From CALBPI01 sp038529355 (lineage in GTDB: Bacteria > Pseudomonadota > Gammaproteobacteria > Steroidobacterales > Woeseiaceae), in assembly GCA_038529355.1 (NCBI GenBank), contig JBCBDU010000013.1, positions 11,962 through 75,961 of the forward strand: a stretch of 64,000 nt of DNA, given 5' to 3'. Positions within the stretch are counted from its first letter, which is position 1. The number at the start of each line of letters is the position of its first letter. The position numbers and the translations under genes are program-made. The notes below the pieces were generated by a model that was given only the letters and a program-made list of their open reading frames with translations, made no database searches and was not told the DNA's origin. Of the stretch, positions 61,921 through 64,000 are shown piece by piece.

Positions 61921-63174
61921 ATGCCGACATACACTGCCAGTGAACGTCTTGCCGACGTCAGATATGAAATCCGCGGTGCGCTCTCCCGACGCGCGCATGA
62001 GCTGGAGAAGAAAGGTCACGAGATTGTTCACCTGAACATCGGTAATCCGGGTCGATTCGGTTTTCGCACACCGCAAACTATGCGCCAGGCAATCATTGAG
62101 AACATGGAATCTGCTGAAGCTTATTGCCATCAGAAGGGAATCTTTCCGGCACGCGAAGCGGTTGTCATGCAACAACAAAGCCGCGGTGTCATGGACGTGA
62201 CGGCGGAGGAGGTGTTCATTGGCAATGGCGTGTCCGAACTGATCGATTTAACGCTGCGAGGTCTGTTGAATCCGGGCGACGAGGTTTTGGTGCCCAGCCC
62301 GACCTATCCGTTGTGGACTGCGTCGGTCACCCTCAACGGCGGCCGACCGGTTCATTACCCGTGCCCGCCGCAGGCGCAGTTTCAGCCTGATCTTGACGCG
62401 ATGCGTGCGTTCATTAGCCCGCGAACCCGGGCGATCGTTCTGATAAATCCGAATAACCCTACAGGCGCCGTGTATCCCGAATCGGTGCTTCGCGACATTG
62501 CAGCACTCGCGCGCGAATTTGATCTGGTGATCATGGCTGATGAGATCTACGACGCGATGACCTATGACAACGTGCCGTTTACGCCGATGGCGACCGTTGC
62601 CGATGGATGTCTGTGTCTGACCTATAGCGGTTTGTCAAAAGTCTACCGCGCGTGCGGCTATCGGGTCGGTTGGTGTTCGATCAGCGGTCGCAAGGCCGAT
62701 AGCACCCAATATCTGGAAGGCCTTGAGTTGCTTGCTGCGTTGCGGCTGTGCAGCAACGTCACGGCTCAGTGGGCGGTGCAGACCGCGCTGGGCGGCTACC
62801 AAAGTATTTATGAGCTGACCGCGCCGGGCGGTCGACTGTTTGAAGCGCGACGCACGATTATCGATGCGGTCAACGCGTCTGAGTATCTGCACCTCGTCGC
62901 GCCGCAAGGGGCAATGTATGCGTTTGTCGGTGTCGACACCGCGCAGTTTGTTGATTTCGACGATGAGGTGTTTGCGTTGCGGTTACTCGAGGACGAGCAT
63001 GTATTGCTTGCGCCGGGCAGCAGCTTCAATACGCCGTACAAGAACTACTTCCGCATTACCTTGCTGCCGGAACCTGCCCAATTGCGCGAGGTCTTCGCAA
63101 AAATTAACCATGTTCTGGAACAACTGCAGCACGCAGGAAGCGTCGCTGGCAATCAGGCCGCAACGGCGACCTGA
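61921..63174 (+). CDS. alaA: Alanine aminotransferase AlaA-like
   Basis: 417 residues, PLP fold I. Strong resemblance to E. coli AlaA: LNIGNPGRFGF, IGNGVSELI, PTYPLWTA, INPNNPTGAVY, DEIYDAM, PLP lysine in YSGLSKVYR, and QTALGGYQSI. It makes alanine from pyruvate and glutamate. ATG 61921 has AGGGG nine bases upstream; an ATG at 61903 is the alternative. The preceding terminator suggests conditional read-through or a promoter inside 61830-61900. Confidence 0.92.
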   Translation: MPTYTASERLADVRYEIRGALSRRAHELEKKGHEIVHLNIGNPGRFGFRTPQTMRQAIIENMESAEAYCHQKGIFPAREAVVMQQQSRGVMDVTAEEVFIGNGVSELIDLTLRGLLNPGDEVLVPSPTYPLWTASVTLNGGRPVHYPCPPQAQFQPDLDAMRAFISPRTRAIVLINPNNPTGAVYPESVLRDIAALAREFDLVIMADEIYDAMTYDNVPFTPMATVADGCLCLTYSGLSKVYRACGYRVGWCSISGRKADSTQYLEGLELLAALRLCSNVTAQWAVQTALGGYQSIYELTAPGGRLFEARRTIIDAVNASEYLHLVAPQGAMYAFVGVDTAQFVDFDDEVFALRLLEDEHVLLAPGSSFNTPYKNYFRITLLPEPAQLREVFAKINHVLEQLQHAGSVAGNQAATAT

Positions 63175-63185
63175 ACGGATCTGCG

Positions 63186-64000
63186 TTGCTGACACCGGAG
63201 CTTCGCGATCTGCCGCTGCTCGGTCACGATGCAGTGGTTGTCACAGCCGGGCAGCGCCTGGCAAGGGCGTGTCGGCAGTATCTTGCCGACACTTACGCGA
63301 GTAACCACGTTGCGGCGTGGCGAGAACCGCGCATCCTGCCGATCGACAGCTGGCTTCGTGATTGCTTCGCGCAGCTGACGCTGCATAGCGACGCACCAAT
63401 GCGCGATCTGCTGAGTCCGGCGCAAAGCGCCGTGGTGTGGCGCAATGCATGTGGTGACGTGCTGCAGGAGCGCGGATTACCGCCCGCTGGAATCAACGCG
63501 CTCGCGTCCGAGTGCCAGCGTGCGTTTTCGCTGATGCAATCGTGGCGCTTGTCCGATAGCGATCTGCAAGTGTATCCCGCTGGCGACAATTCGCTGCTGT
63601 TTGAGCGCTGCCTGATGGCATTTCGCCGTCAGCAGCGCGCGCATGGCTGGATCACTGACGCCGAGTTGGGCGGGCTTTTGCTTGAGCAGGCGTCGGCGCT
63701 GGATAAGCTGCTGCCGCAAACGCGCTGGTTCGCCGGATTCTCGCAACTCACGCCGATCCAACAAGCCTTGTGCGATGCATTGGCCATCGATCATCGCACG
63801 TCGCGCACACCTGATGCGTCAGCACAATCGGTTTACCAATTCGATAGCACGGACGCCGAACTGATCGCGGCCGGTTCTTGGGCGCGCACGTGTTTGCAAC
63901 GCGATGCGGATGCGCGGCTGGCAATTGTCGTTACGAATCTGGATCAGCATCGCGAGCGGTATCGGTCGCGTGTGCTCGAAGGGCTGGATCCGCAGTCACT
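63186..64000 (+). CDS. AddB/RexB-like probable DNA repair protein (3' end outside window)
   Basis: Open frame of 271 codons running off the window from TTG 63186 (GGA six bases upstream). It reads LGHDAVVVTAGQRLARACRQ, ILPIDSWLRDC, LLSPAQSAVVW, then TDAELIAAGSWARTCL and ARLAIVVTNLDQHRERYRSR. This matches the N-terminal helicase-like half of the PD-(D/E)XK nuclease 'probable DNA repair protein' family (AddB relatives), usually followed by an AddA-type UvrD helicase. The nuclease domain would lie beyond the window. It follows alaA by 11 bases. Confidence 0.72.
   Translation, partial: MLTPELRDLPLLGHDAVVVTAGQRLARACRQYLADTYASNHVAAWREPRILPIDSWLRDCFAQLTLHSDAPMRDLLSPAQSAVVWRNACGDVLQERGLPPAGINALASECQRAFSLMQSWRLSDSDLQVYPAGDNSLLFERCLMAFRRQQRAHGWITDAELGGLLLEQASALDKLLPQTRWFAGFSQLTPIQQALCDALAIDHRTSRTPDASAQSVYQFDSTDAELIAAGSWARTCLQRDADARLAIVVTNLDQHRERYRSRVLEGLDPQS

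Overview
This window is a gap-free stretch of housekeeping chromosome from a gammaproteobacterium. Gene order (gyrA-serC-pheA-aroA-cmk-rpsA-ihfB-lapAB, then infC-rpmI-rplT-pheST-ihfA-merR-tRNA-Pro), a fused aspartate kinase/diaminopimelate decarboxylase and a TrpR-like gene heading the his operon resemble the Xanthomonadales and related early-branching gammaproteobacterial orders. A Vibrio/Shewanella-type TonB2 cluster suggests an aquatic relative rather than a classical Xanthomonas. Placement is by synteny and protein recognition only; no 16S gene is present. I see no insertion sequence, prophage or CRISPR array.

Layout. 1-13.2 kb: gyrA (5' end cut off), serine and aromatic amino-acid genes (serC, serA-like, pheA, aroA), cmk, rpsA, ihfB, lapA, lapB, a ComEA-like protein and galU. 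13.2-21.4 kb: tRNA-Asn, uvrB, tRNA-Val, the infC-rpmI-rplT-pheS-pheT-ihfA-merR translation cluster and tRNA-Pro. 21.4-27.5 kb: the most accessory-looking part, with a divergent class III cyclase-like protein on the minus strand and, on the plus strand, a threonine dehydratase, an FAD-linked oxidase and a membrane Ser/Thr kinase with a Calx-beta domain. 27.5-32.6 kb: ilvD, the AK/DAPDC fusion and a thioesterase. 32.6-39.7 kb (minus): a very tightly packed his operon. 39.7-42.5 kb: SAM riboswitch, metY, metX. 42.5-47.4 kb (minus): leuA-leuC-leuD-leuB behind a complete attenuator. 47.4-50 kb: quinone oxidoreductase and acyl-CoA dehydrogenase. 50-55.6 kb: six-gene TonB2-type energy transduction operon. 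55.6-61.2 kb: ferredoxin, acyl-CoA dehydrogenase, HMG-CoA-lyase-like gene, peroxiredoxin, membrane protein, etfBA. 61.2-64 kb: a structured intergenic region, alaA and the start of an AddB-like nuclease gene.

How the genes fit together. Much of the window is amino-acid biosynthesis (Ser, Phe, His, Met, Leu, Ile/Val, Lys, Ala), with three readable RNA- or repressor-based controls: leucine attenuation, an S-box SAM riboswitch and a palindrome in front of the TrpR-like his gene. Two acyl-CoA dehydrogenases, the lyase and electron-transfer flavoprotein form a fatty-acid/branched-chain catabolic group.

The most notable observations are translation starts that are not ATG/GTG/TTG (ATC for infC, ATT for hisF, probably CTG for lapB), the complete leu attenuator with leader peptide, a cyclase-like protein lacking key catalytic residues beside a kinase-bearing metabolic operon, and an unexplained hairpin array ending in a strong terminator upstream of alaA.
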